Of a DNA stretch of 6,239 bases, positions 1 to 5,431 are shown piece by piece. The first letter of the stretch is position 1, and each line of letters begins with the position of its first letter. Position numbers and translations under genes: made by a program. Location of the stretch: assembly GCA_023426865.1 (NCBI GenBank), contig JAEZBT010000348.1, positions 1-6,239 on the forward strand, in the 5' to 3' direction. The stretch comes from Actinomycetes bacterium. Lineage in GTDB: Bacteria; Actinomycetota; Actinomycetes; Actinomycetales; Cellulomonadaceae. Under the pieces are notes generated by a model. The model saw only the letters and a program-made list of their open reading frames with translations. It was not told the origin of the DNA and ran no database searches.

Positions 1-2393
1 GTCGCCGCGGGGGCCGTGGGCGAGGGGGGCGCAGCGACCAGGGCGCCGAGCAGGGTGCGTCGGAGGACGGCTCCGAGGAGCCGGCCGCGGACGAGGACGA
101 GTCCGCGACGGACGCCGGGGACGAGGCGGGCGACGAGGAGTCCGGTGGCTCGAGCCGCCGTCGACGTCGTCGTCGTCGCGGTGCCCGTGGCGAGACGGCC
201 GAGGAGCCGCGTCGTCGCTCCGCCGGGGACGAGGTGACCGCGCTGCGCGGCTCGACCCGCCTCGAGGCCAAGCGCCAGCGCCGCCGCGAGGGCCGCGACG
301 CCGGCCGTCGCCGCCAGATCATCACCGAGGCCGAGTTCCTCGCCCGCCGCGAGTCGGTCGAGCGCTCGATGGTCGTGCGCGAGCGCGACGGCCGCACGCA
401 GATCGCCGTGCTCGAGGACGGGGTGCTCGTCGAGCACTACGTCTCGCACCAGGCGCAGGCGTCGATGGTGGGCAACGTCTACCTCGGCCGCGTGCAGAAC
501 GTGCTCCCCAGCATGGAGGCGGCGTTCGTCGACGTCGGCAAGGGCCGCAACGCCGTGCTGTACGCGGGAGAGGTCAACTGGGACGCCGCGGGCCTCGAGG
601 GTCAGCCGCGTCGCATCGAGACCGCGCTCAAGGGCTCGACCCGCCTGGAGGCCAAGCGCCAGCGCCGCCGCGAGGGCCGCGACGCCGGCCGCCGGCGCGC
701 GGTCATCACCGAGGCGGAGTTCCTCGCCCGGCGCGAGTCGGTCGATCGCACGATGGTCGTGCGCGAGCAGTCCGGGCGTGTGCAGATCGCGATCCTCGAG
801 GACGGCGTCCTCGTCGAGCACTACGTGTCGCGCTCCAGCCAGAACACGCAGGCGCCGATGGCGGGCAACGTCTACCTCGGCCGGGTCCAGAACGTGCTGC
901 CGAGCATGGAGGCCGCGTTCGTCGACATCGGCAAGGGGCGCAACGCCGTCCTGTACGCCGGTGAGGTCAACTGGGACGCCGCGGGCCTCGAGGGCCAGCC
1001 GCGCCGGATCGAGCAGGCGCTGAAGTCCGGCGACTCCGTGCTCGTGCAGGTCACCAAGGAGCCCGTCGGCCACAAGGGCGCGCGCCTGACCTCGCAGATC
1101 ACGCTCGCCGGCCGCTACCTCGTGTACGTGCCCGGCGGCGGCATGACCGGCATCTCGCGCAAGCTCCCCGAGAACGAGCGCGGCCGCCTGAAGAAGATCC
1201 TGCGCGAGATCGTGCCCGACGACGCAGGCGTCATCGTCCGGACCGCCGCGGAGGGCGCCTCCGACGAGGAGCTGCGCCTCGACGTCCAGCGCCTGCAGGA
1301 CCAGTGGGCCGCGATCCAGAAGAAGGCCGGCACGGCGTCGCCGCCGGCGCTGCTCCAGGGCGAGCCGGACCTCGCGACCCGGGTGGTCCGCGACGTCTTC
1401 AACGACGACTTCGACTCACTTGTCGTCCAGGGCGAGGACGCGTGGGAGACCGTCTGGGACTACGTGCAGGCGATGGCGCCCGACCTGGTCGGCAAGGTGA
1501 GCCGCTGGCAGGAGCAGGGTGACGTGTTCGCGGCGCACCGCGTCGACGAGCAGCTCGCCAAGGGCATGGACCGCAAGGTGTGGCTGCCCTCGGGCGGCTC
1601 CCTGGTCATCGACCGCACCGAGGCGATGACGGTCATCGACGTCAACACGGGCAAGTTCACCGGCTCGGGCGGCACGCTCGAGGAGACGGTGACGCGCAAC
1701 AACCTCGAGGCCGCCGAGGAGATCGTGCGCCAGCTCCGGCTGCGCGACATCGGCGGGATCATCGTCATCGACTTCATCGACATGGTGCTCGAGTCGAACC
1801 GCGACCTCGTCCTGCGACGCCTCGTGGAGTGCCTCGGTCGCGACCGGACGAAGCACCAGGTCGCAGAGGTCACCTCGCTCGGGCTCGTCCAGATGACGCG
1901 CAAGCGCGTCGGCCAGGGCCTGTTCGAGGCGTTCAGCGAGCCGTGCCCGCACTGCGGTGGCCGTGGCTACCTGGTGCACAGCGAGCCCGTGAACCGGTCC
2001 GGTGCCGAGTCGCCGGCCGCGCCGGAGTCCGTGGAGCCGAAGAAGGCGTCGCGGCGCAAGCGGGCGACCTCCGCGGGCACGGCCGTGGCGGCCCCGGTCC
2101 CCGTTGTGCCGGTCCTGCCGGAGGCCCGCGAGGCCGTCAAGGCGACGCTGGCGACGATCGCCGCCGCGGCTGCCCACGCGCACGAGCACCCGACCTCGCA
2201 GCCAGATGCCTCGCCCGACGGCTCGGACGAGCTGGCGGCGCCGGGCGCAGGCGGGGGCGAGCAGGCGGACGACGCGCCGAAGGACGCGCCGGTCGACGTC
2301 GTGCAGACCGACCTCCTGGACGCACTCGCGAGCGTCACGGCCGTGGAGGCGCCCGCCGCCGGGCAGGACGAGCCTGCTCCGACGGAGGGCTAG
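1..2393 (+). CDS. rne: Ribonuclease E/G (Rne/Rng family), 5'-partial, with internal tandem duplication
   Basis: Endoribonuclease that cleaves single-stranded RNA in mRNA decay and rRNA/tRNA maturation. The frame is open from base 3 to the TAG at 2391-2393 (796 residues), so the true start lies left of the window. A GTG at 234 opens a shorter frame but lacks a good Shine-Dalgarno and cuts off a typical extension. In order: an acidic, Gly/Arg-rich disordered extension with eight consecutive Arg (156-179); a duplicated N-terminal block (249-1025); the end of the S1 domain (GDSVLVQV..GHKGARLTSQ, about 1026-1110); a 5'-sensor with Arg-Thr at 1239-1244 (E. coli R169/T170 equivalents); a DNase I-like catalytic domain with VIDVN (Asp 1638-1640) and IVIDFIDM (Asp 1770-1772), matching E. 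coli D303 and D346; a zinc-link CPHC (Cys 1944-1946 and 1953-1955); and a disordered Ala/Pro-rich tail from about 1990. The catalytic parts are intact, so activity is expected. The duplication is not part of the usual family architecture. Confidence 0.95.
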   Translation, partial: RRGGRGRGGRSDQGAEQGASEDGSEEPAADEDESATDAGDEAGDEESGGSSRRRRRRRRGARGETAEEPRRRSAGDEVTALRGSTRLEAKRQRRREGRDAGRRRQIITEAEFLARRESVERSMVVRERDGRTQIAVLEDGVLVEHYVSHQAQASMVGNVYLGRVQNVLPSMEAAFVDVGKGRNAVLYAGEVNWDAAGLEGQPRRIETALKGSTRLEAKRQRRREGRDAGRRRAVITEAEFLARRESVDRTMVVREQSGRVQIAILEDGVLVEHYVSRSSQNTQAPMAGNVYLGRVQNVLPSMEAAFVDIGKGRNAVLYAGEVNWDAAGLEGQPRRIEQALKSGDSVLVQVTKEPVGHKGARLTSQITLAGRYLVYVPGGGMTGISRKLPENERGRLKKILREIVPDDAGVIVRTAAEGASDEELRLDVQRLQDQWAAIQKKAGTASPPALLQGEPDLATRVVRDVFNDDFDSLVVQGEDAWETVWDYVQAMAPDLVGKVSRWQEQGDVFAAHRVDEQLAKGMDRKVWLPSGGSLVIDRTEAMTVIDVNTGKFTGSGGTLEETVTRNNLEAAEEIVRQLRLRDIGGIIVIDFIDMVLESNRDLVLRRLVECLGRDRTKHQVAEVTSLGLVQMTRKRVGQGLFEAFSEPCPHCGGRGYLVHSEPVNRSGAESPAAPESVEPKKASRRKRATSAGTAVAAPVPVVPVLPEAREAVKATLATIAAAAAHAHEHPTSQPDASPDGSDELAAPGAGGGEQADDAPKDAPVDVVQTDLLDALASVTAVEAPAAGQDEPAPTEG
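249..632 (+). repeat. In-frame tandem repeat, copy 1 (128 codons), inside rne
   Basis: First of two direct copies in the rne frame. It encodes a basic linker (GSTRLEAKRQRRREG...), TEAEFLARRESV, then MVVRERDGRTQIAVLEDG (first strands of the RNase H-like fold) and GNVYLGRVQNVLPSMEAAF (first half of the S1 domain), ending ...QPRRIETALK. It stops just before the segment that completes an S1 fold and runs straight into a second basic linker. The linker after EHYVS is three codons shorter than in copy 2. Confidence 0.95.
633..1025 (+). repeat. In-frame tandem repeat, copy 2 (131 codons), inside rne
   Basis: Second copy, starting again at GSTRLEAKRQ and ending ...QPRRIEQALK. It continues directly into SGDSVLVQVTKEP, the normal second half of the S1 domain, so this copy belongs to the complete catalytic fold. 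By hand alignment outside the linker there are about 41 base differences in about 360 positions. About 24 codons differ silently and about 10 change the residue. The linker after EHYVS is SRSSQNTQAPMAG here and SHQAQASMVG in copy 1. Confidence 0.95.
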
Positions 2394-2406
2394 GTCCCGC
2401 GCGGCG

Positions 2407-2796
2407 TCAGCTGGGTTCCACGCCCTGGGTCAGCCAGGCCATGGCCTTGGACTCCCAGGCCGGGTCGCTGCCGTCGAAGTAGCGCTCGTACGCGATCACG
2501 CCCGTCTCCTTCGACATCCGCGTGAGGTTCATCTTCACGACGGCGCTGGAGACGACGACGGCCGATCGGTTCATGCCCTGAGCCTGGAGCCACCGCTGGG
2601 CCTCCTCGACGATCGGCACCGACTCGGGGTCCTGGATCTTCTGCTCACGCGCGTCGATGAGCTGGCCGAACGGCCGGGGCGTCGGGGGCAGAACGCGCTT
2701 GAGCTCGGCGAGCCAGGCGCGAGCCTCGGCGGGGGGGAACGGGGCGACGAACGTACCCCGGTACCCGTACGACGTCGGGGTCGTGGTGTAGGGCAT
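2407..2796 (-). CDS. Uncharacterised 129-residue protein, possibly with an STAS/SpoIIAA-like fold
   Basis: I do not recognise this as a named family. The start is the ATG at 2796-2794, chosen because AAGGAG lies 6 nt upstream. The frame stays open further upstream to 3051, but that extension is Arg/Ala-rich shadow sequence and crosses the rplU promoter. The protein (MPYTTTPTSYGYRG...TQGVEPS) has no signal peptide, membrane segment or Cys-rich motif, so it is probably cytosolic. Visible parts are an N-terminal strand with an amphipathic helix (PPAEARAWLAELKRVL), LIDAREQKIQDPESVPIVEEA, a hydrophobic strand SAVVVSSAVVKMNLTRMSKE, and a C-terminal helix DPAWESKAMAWL. This alternation of strands and helices suggests a small alpha/beta fold of the STAS/SpoIIAA type, an inference from pattern only. 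It is convergent with rne (13 bp gap) and divergent from rplU. It is probably real, with unknown function. Confidence 0.82.
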   Translation of the reverse strand: MPYTTTPTSYGYRGTFVAPFPPAEARAWLAELKRVLPPTPRPFGQLIDAREQKIQDPESVPIVEEAQRWLQAQGMNRSAVVVSSAVVKMNLTRMSKETGVIAYERYFDGSDPAWESKAMAWLTQGVEPS

Positions 2797-2802
2797 TCTC
2801 GG

Positions 2803-2808
2803 CTCCTT
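2803..2808 (-). promoter_or_regulatory. Ribosome-binding site deciding the start of the 129-residue gene
   Basis: Reading the - strand, AAGGAG (CTCCTT on +) is followed by 6 nt and then ATG. This near-ideal Shine-Dalgarno fixes the start at 2796 and argues against the longer upstream open frame. Confidence 0.8.
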
Positions 2809-2816
2809 CGGGAGGT

Positions 2817-2833
2817 GGCGGCCGGGCGCCGCC
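2817..2833 (-). other. GC-rich hairpin in the 5' leader of the 129-residue gene
   Basis: A perfect 6-bp inverted repeat, GGCGGC and GCCGCC on +, with a 5-nt loop at 2823-2827. On the - strand it would form just upstream of the ribosome-binding site (8 nt away). It has no T-tract on the - strand, so it is not a terminator there. In sequence this GC-rich, such a stem can arise by chance. Confidence 0.35.
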
Positions 2834-2932
2834 CTTTCCTCTCCTTCGTCCGACCCGTGCCGATCTTGAGGGGATCGTGCTGGCACCGCCGGTCGACGCC
2901 ACGGAGGGCCGCCCAAGGGGGCGCGGCGACGT

Positions 2933-2961
2933 TTGACCGAGGCGCGCGCACTCCGTACCCT
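2933..2961 (+). promoter_or_regulatory. Predicted housekeeping-sigma promoter of rplU-rpmA
   Basis: A -35 box TTGACC (2933-2938), a 17-nt spacer and a -10 box TACCCT (2956-2961) fit the actinobacterial TTGACn / TAnnnT pattern with ideal spacing. Transcription should begin near 2967-2969, giving a leader of about 104 nt before rplU. The site lies in the divergent region and faces rplU, the first gene of the ribosomal-protein pair. It is the only well-matched promoter I find in the window. Confidence 0.75.
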
Positions 2962-2967
2962 GGAACG

Positions 2968-3071
2968 TCGGCGCGCATCGCGCCGGTTCGGCGCTGCCCG
3001 CCCCCCATTGCCTCCCCGGCGACAGGCGTGTGCGCAGGCGCCCGATCTCATGACCGGTAGTACGAGCAGAG
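2968..3071 (+). other. Predicted 5' leader of rplU mRNA, with a hairpin at its 5' end
   Basis: The span runs from the predicted transcription start to the base before the rplU ATG. A perfect 7-bp stem (CGGCGCG / CGCGCCG, CAT loop, 2969-2985) sits at the very 5' end. A C-rich, G-poor stretch follows at about 2996-3018. Weaker pairing is possible between GGCGC (2990-2994) and GCGCC (3038-3042). Leaders of L21 operons are autoregulated in some Firmicutes. Whether this one is regulated is inference, and I do not recognise a known leader motif. Confidence 0.4.
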
Positions 3072-3392
3072 ATGAGCAGCAACGTGGTGTACGCGATCGT
3101 GAAGGCCGGTGGCCGCCAGGAGAAGGTGTCCGTCGGCGACGTCGTCGTCGTGGACAGGATCTCCGCCGACGCGGGCTCGTCCGTGCAGCTCCCGGCCCTC
3201 CTGCTGGTCGACGGCGACAAGGTGACCTCGGACGCGAAGGCGCTCGCCAAGGTCACCGTCACCGCCGAGGTCGTGCGGGACGAGAAGGGCCCGAAGATCG
3301 TCATCCAGAAGTTCAAGAACAAGACCGGCTACCGCAAGCGCCAGGGCCACCGCCAGCAGCTCACGCGGCTCAAGGTCACCAGCATCGCCTGA
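3072..3392 (+). CDS. rplU: 50S ribosomal protein L21
   Basis: Structural protein of the large subunit that binds 23S rRNA and sits near L20 in the assembled particle. The 106-residue product has the usual family length. Its start VVYAIVKAGGRQEKVSVGD and the C-terminal GYRKRQGHRQQLTRLKV are classic L21 signatures; the KNKTGYRKRQGHRQ part is the basic rRNA-binding region. I chose the ATG at 3072, although its ribosome-binding site (GAGCAGAG just upstream) is weak. GTGs at 3084 and 3087 are possible but would remove the short N-terminal extension MSSN. It is the first gene of the rplU-rpmA unit, driven by the promoter at 2933-2961, and is followed after 58 bp by rpmA. A hairpin overlaps its stop codon. 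Confidence 0.97.
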   Translation: MSSNVVYAIVKAGGRQEKVSVGDVVVVDRISADAGSSVQLPALLLVDGDKVTSDAKALAKVTVTAEVVRDEKGPKIVIQKFKNKTGYRKRQGHRQQLTRLKVTSIA

Positions 3393-3407
3393 GCCGGCGC
3401 CCGGCTC
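3391..3407 (+). other. Perfect hairpin overlapping the rplU stop codon
   Basis: GAGCCGG (3391-3397) and CCGGCTC (3401-3407) form a 7-bp stem with a CGC triloop. The 5' arm includes the last two bases of the TGA at 3390-3392. No T-tract follows, so it is unlikely to be a full terminator. It could limit readthrough, protect the 3' end of rplU mRNA, or mark a processing site between rplU and rpmA. Confidence 0.55.
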
Positions 3408-3450
3408 GCTCGGCACCACGAACGACGGCATCTCGAACGAAGGACTCGAC

Positions 3451-3708
3451 ATGGCACACAAGAAGGGCGCCAGCTCCTCGCGGAACGGCCGCGACTCGAA
3501 CGCGCAGCGCCTCGGCGTCAAGCGCTTCGGTGGTCAGCTGGTCAACGCGGGCGAGATCATCGTGCGCCAGCGTGGCACCCACTTCCACCCCGGCGTGAAC
3601 GTCGGCCGTGGCGGCGACGACACCCTCTTCGCGCTGGCCCCCGGCGCCGTGAAGTTCGGCGTGCGCCGAGGCCGCAAGGTCATCGACATCGAGACCGTCG
3701 ACGCCTGA
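3451..3708 (+). CDS. rpmA: 50S ribosomal protein L27
   Basis: Large-subunit protein whose N-terminal tail reaches the peptidyl-transferase centre and helps position tRNA. The 85-residue product starts MAHKKGASSSRNGRDS, the conserved tail, and has the family core RLGVKRFGGQLVNAGEIIVRQ followed by GTHFHPGVNVGRGGDDTLFAL. It begins directly with the mature AHKKG tail, without the cleaved N-terminal extension known from Firmicutes such as Staphylococcus. The ATG at 3451 has GAAGGA (3439-3444) 6 nt upstream, a much better ribosome-binding site than that of rplU. It is cotranscribed with rplU as in most bacteria, and a strong terminator follows 13 bp after its stop. Confidence 0.98.
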   Translation: MAHKKGASSSRNGRDSNAQRLGVKRFGGQLVNAGEIIVRQRGTHFHPGVNVGRGGDDTLFALAPGAVKFGVRRGRKVIDIETVDA

Positions 3709-3721
3709 CACACTCTCGTCG

Positions 3722-3760
3722 CGAAGGGGCGCACCGCCACGGTGCGCCCTTTCGTGTTGT
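3722..3760 (+). terminator. Intrinsic terminator of the rplU-rpmA operon
   Basis: CGAAGGGGCGCACCG (3722-3736) pairs with CGGTGCGCCCTTTCG (3740-3754) over 15 bp, with a single G-U pair and a 3-nt loop (CCA). A T-rich run (TGTTGT, 3755-3760) follows. It is the strongest intrinsic terminator I find in the window and separates the ribosomal-protein pair from obg. The lower stem could add a wobble and a C-G pair (3720-3721 with 3755-3756). Confidence 0.88.
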
Positions 3761-3813
3761 CCGACCGCGTGGGCGGACGAGGATCGGTGACCGCCCGGGG
3801 CGGCGACCAGAGC

Positions 3814-3818
3814 GGAGG
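3814..3818 (+). promoter_or_regulatory. Ribosome-binding site fixing the GTG start of obg
   Basis: GGAGG lies 9 nt before the GTG at 3828. The conserved Obg N-terminus (TTFVDRVVLHASGGDGG) begins exactly there, so site and protein agree on the start. Confidence 0.8.
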
Positions 3819-3827
3819 TGGTGAGCG

Positions 3828-5348
3828 GTGACGACGTTCGTCGATCGCGTGGTGCTGCACGCCTCCGGGGGTGACGGCGGCCACGGCTGCGCGTCGATCC
3901 GGCGGGAGAAGTTCAAGCCGCTCGCCGGGCCCGACGGCGGCAACGGCGGCGACGGCGGCGACGTCGTGCTCGAGGTGGATCCGCAGGTCACGACTTTGCT
4001 CGAGTTCCACCACGGGCCGCACCGACGGGCCGCCTCCGGGACCGCCGGCATGGGCGACGACCGCGACGGTGCGAACGCCGCCGACATCGTGCTCCGCGTT
4101 CCGGACGGGACCGTCGTGAAGACACCCGAGGGCGAGGTGCTCGCGGATCTCGTCGGCGCCGGGACGCGCTACGTCGTCGCGGCCGGCGGGAAGGGCGGGC
4201 TCGGCAACGCCGCGCTCGCGTCCCCGCGTCGCAAGGCGCCCGGTTTCGCCCTGCTCGGCGAGCCCGGCGAGCAGCGCGACGTCGTCCTGGAGCTCAAGAC
4301 GATCGCCGACGTCGCACTCGTCGGCTTCCCGAGCGCCGGCAAGTCGAGCCTGGTCGCCGCGATGTCCGCGGCCCGCCCGAAGATCGCCGACTACCCGTTC
4401 ACGACGCTCGTGCCGAACCTCGGCGTCGTCCAGGCGGGCGAGTCGCGGTTCACGGTTGCCGACGTGCCCGGGCTGATCCCGGGGGCGAGCGAGGGCAAGG
4501 GCCTGGGCCTGGAGTTCCTGCGCCACGTCGAGCGCTGCGCGGTGATCGTTCACGTGCTCGACTGCGCGACGCTCGAGCCGGGCCGGGACCCGATCACCGA
4601 CCTCGACGTCATCGAGCACGAGCTCGCGGCTTACGCGGGCGACCTGGAGATCTCCGGCGGTCAGGTGCCCCTCACCGAGCGCCCGCGCATGGTCGTGCTG
4701 AACAAGGTGGACGTGCCCGAGGCGCGCGACCTCGCCGAGCTGGTCCGCGGGGACCTCGAGGCGCGGGAGCTGCCGGTGTTCGAGGTCTCGGCCGCGAGCC
4801 ACGAGGGCATGCGGCCGCTGACGTTCGCCCTGGCCCGGCTCGTGGAGGCCGCCCGGGCCGCTGCGCCGCCGCCCGCGCCCGAGCGCGTGGTCCTGCGGCC
4901 GCGCGCGGTCGACGCGGCGCCGTTCACGGTCACCCGGCGCGAGGACGGCGGCCGGACCTGGTTCCAGGTGCTCGGCACCAAGCCCGAGCGCTGGGTGCGC
5001 CAGACGGACTTCACCAACGACGAGGCAGTCGGCTTCCTCGCGGACCGCCTGGCCCGCCTCGGGGTCGAGGAGGCGCTCTTCACCGCCGGCGCGACGCCAG
5101 GGGCCGAGGTGGTCATCGGGCGGGCCGACGACGGCGTGGTCTTCGACTGGGAGCCCACCCTCATGGCGGGCGTCGAGCTGCTCGCCAGCAGGGGGAGCGA
5201 CCCCCGCCTGTCGGACACCGGTCGGGCGAGCCGGGCCGAGCGGCGTCGGGAGCACGCCGAGCGGATGGACGCGAAGGCGGCCGCGCGGTCGGAGCTGTGG
5301 ACCGAGCGTGAGGCCGGGCGCTGGACCGACCCAGCGGACGAGGAGTAG
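3828..5348 (+). CDS. obg: Obg-family GTPase (ObgE/CgtA)
   Basis: Essential GTPase that binds the 50S subunit, acts late in ribosome assembly and links it to stress and (p)ppGpp signalling. The 506-residue protein starts at GTG 3828. Residues 1 to about 160 form the glycine-rich Obg domain (GGDGGHG, GPDGGNGGDGGDV, GGKGGLGN). The G domain follows: G1 GFPSAGKSS (166-174), G2 DYPFTT (188-193), G3 DVPG (212-215), G4 NKVD (292-295), G5 SAAS (321-324). The C-terminal OCT domain covers about 352-443 (RVVLRPRAV...VVFDWEP). A charged tail of about 63 residues (AERRREHAERMDAKAAARSE...) is typical of actinobacterial Obg. All nucleotide-binding residues are present. The rpmA terminator lies upstream, so obg needs readthrough or its own promoter; I find only a weak candidate (TTGTCC 3757-3762, GAGGAT 3779-3784). 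Confidence 0.97.
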   Translation: MTTFVDRVVLHASGGDGGHGCASIRREKFKPLAGPDGGNGGDGGDVVLEVDPQVTTLLEFHHGPHRRAASGTAGMGDDRDGANAADIVLRVPDGTVVKTPEGEVLADLVGAGTRYVVAAGGKGGLGNAALASPRRKAPGFALLGEPGEQRDVVLELKTIADVALVGFPSAGKSSLVAAMSAARPKIADYPFTTLVPNLGVVQAGESRFTVADVPGLIPGASEGKGLGLEFLRHVERCAVIVHVLDCATLEPGRDPITDLDVIEHELAAYAGDLEISGGQVPLTERPRMVVLNKVDVPEARDLAELVRGDLEARELPVFEVSAASHEGMRPLTFALARLVEAARAAAPPPAPERVVLRPRAVDAAPFTVTRREDGGRTWFQVLGTKPERWVRQTDFTNDEAVGFLADRLARLGVEEALFTAGATPGAEVVIGRADDGVVFDWEPTLMAGVELLASRGSDPRLSDTGRASRAERRREHAERMDAKAAARSELWTEREAGRWTDPADEE

Positions 5349-5431
5349 CAGCCGGCCGTCGCGGCCCAGGACTGACCACCAGGCGAGCCGGTGCACGGAC
5401 CCGGTGCGGTCCGGCGGGAGAATGGCTCCCC
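5349..5431 (+). other. obg-proB intergenic spacer with two small hairpins
   Basis: 83 bp. A 5-bp stem GGCCG/CGGCC (5354-5366) lies just after the obg stop and has no T-tract. A second 5-bp stem CGGAC/GTCCG (5396-5413) has an 8-nt loop. CCGGTGC occurs twice in this stretch. I see no clear promoter or terminator, so proB is probably transcribed by readthrough from obg. Confidence 0.4.
5416..5430 (+). promoter_or_regulatory. proB ribosome-binding site inside a potential hairpin
   Basis: GGGAG (5416-5420) is the only Shine-Dalgarno-like site for the GTG at 5432, with a spacing of 11 nt. CTCCC (5426-5430) immediately upstream of the start is its exact complement, giving a 5-bp stem with an AATGG loop. 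If formed, it would hide the ribosome-binding site; the long spacing would also shorten when it folds. Confidence 0.4.

Noticed and set aside
234..236. GTG as the real start of rne
   Set aside because: The same frame stays open to the window edge with a typical actinobacterial acidic/Arg-rich extension, and there is no good ribosome-binding site before this GTG.
16..237. 73-codon open frame on + at the left edge
   Set aside because: Its low-complexity Arg/Thr/Pro translation is the out-of-frame reading of the rne extension, which is open in the true frame from base 3.
1416..2189. 257-codon open frame on the - strand opposite rne
   Set aside because: It overlaps the catalytic core of RNase E/G, and its composition is typical of antisense shadow.
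2424..2438. CCTGG-GTCAG-CCAGG inverted repeat near the convergent gene ends, as a terminator
   Set aside because: Only 5 bp with no T-tract on either strand, and it lies within the coding sequence of the - strand gene; likely chance.
2996..3018. Possible G-quadruplex on the - strand (C-runs on +)
   Set aside because: Only three G-runs of three or more are present on the - strand, and the rplU mRNA would carry the C-rich strand; not enough for a call.
2797..3051. N-terminal extension of the - strand gene up to 3051
   Set aside because: The extension is Arg/Ala-rich, crosses the rplU promoter and leader, and a strong ribosome-binding site supports the ATG at 2796.
3534..5396. 620-codon open frame on the - strand opposite obg
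   Set aside because: It mirrors obg, whose product has all GTPase motifs. Long antisense open frames are expected in sequence this GC-rich, and its translation is Arg/Gly/Ala-rich without recognisable motifs.
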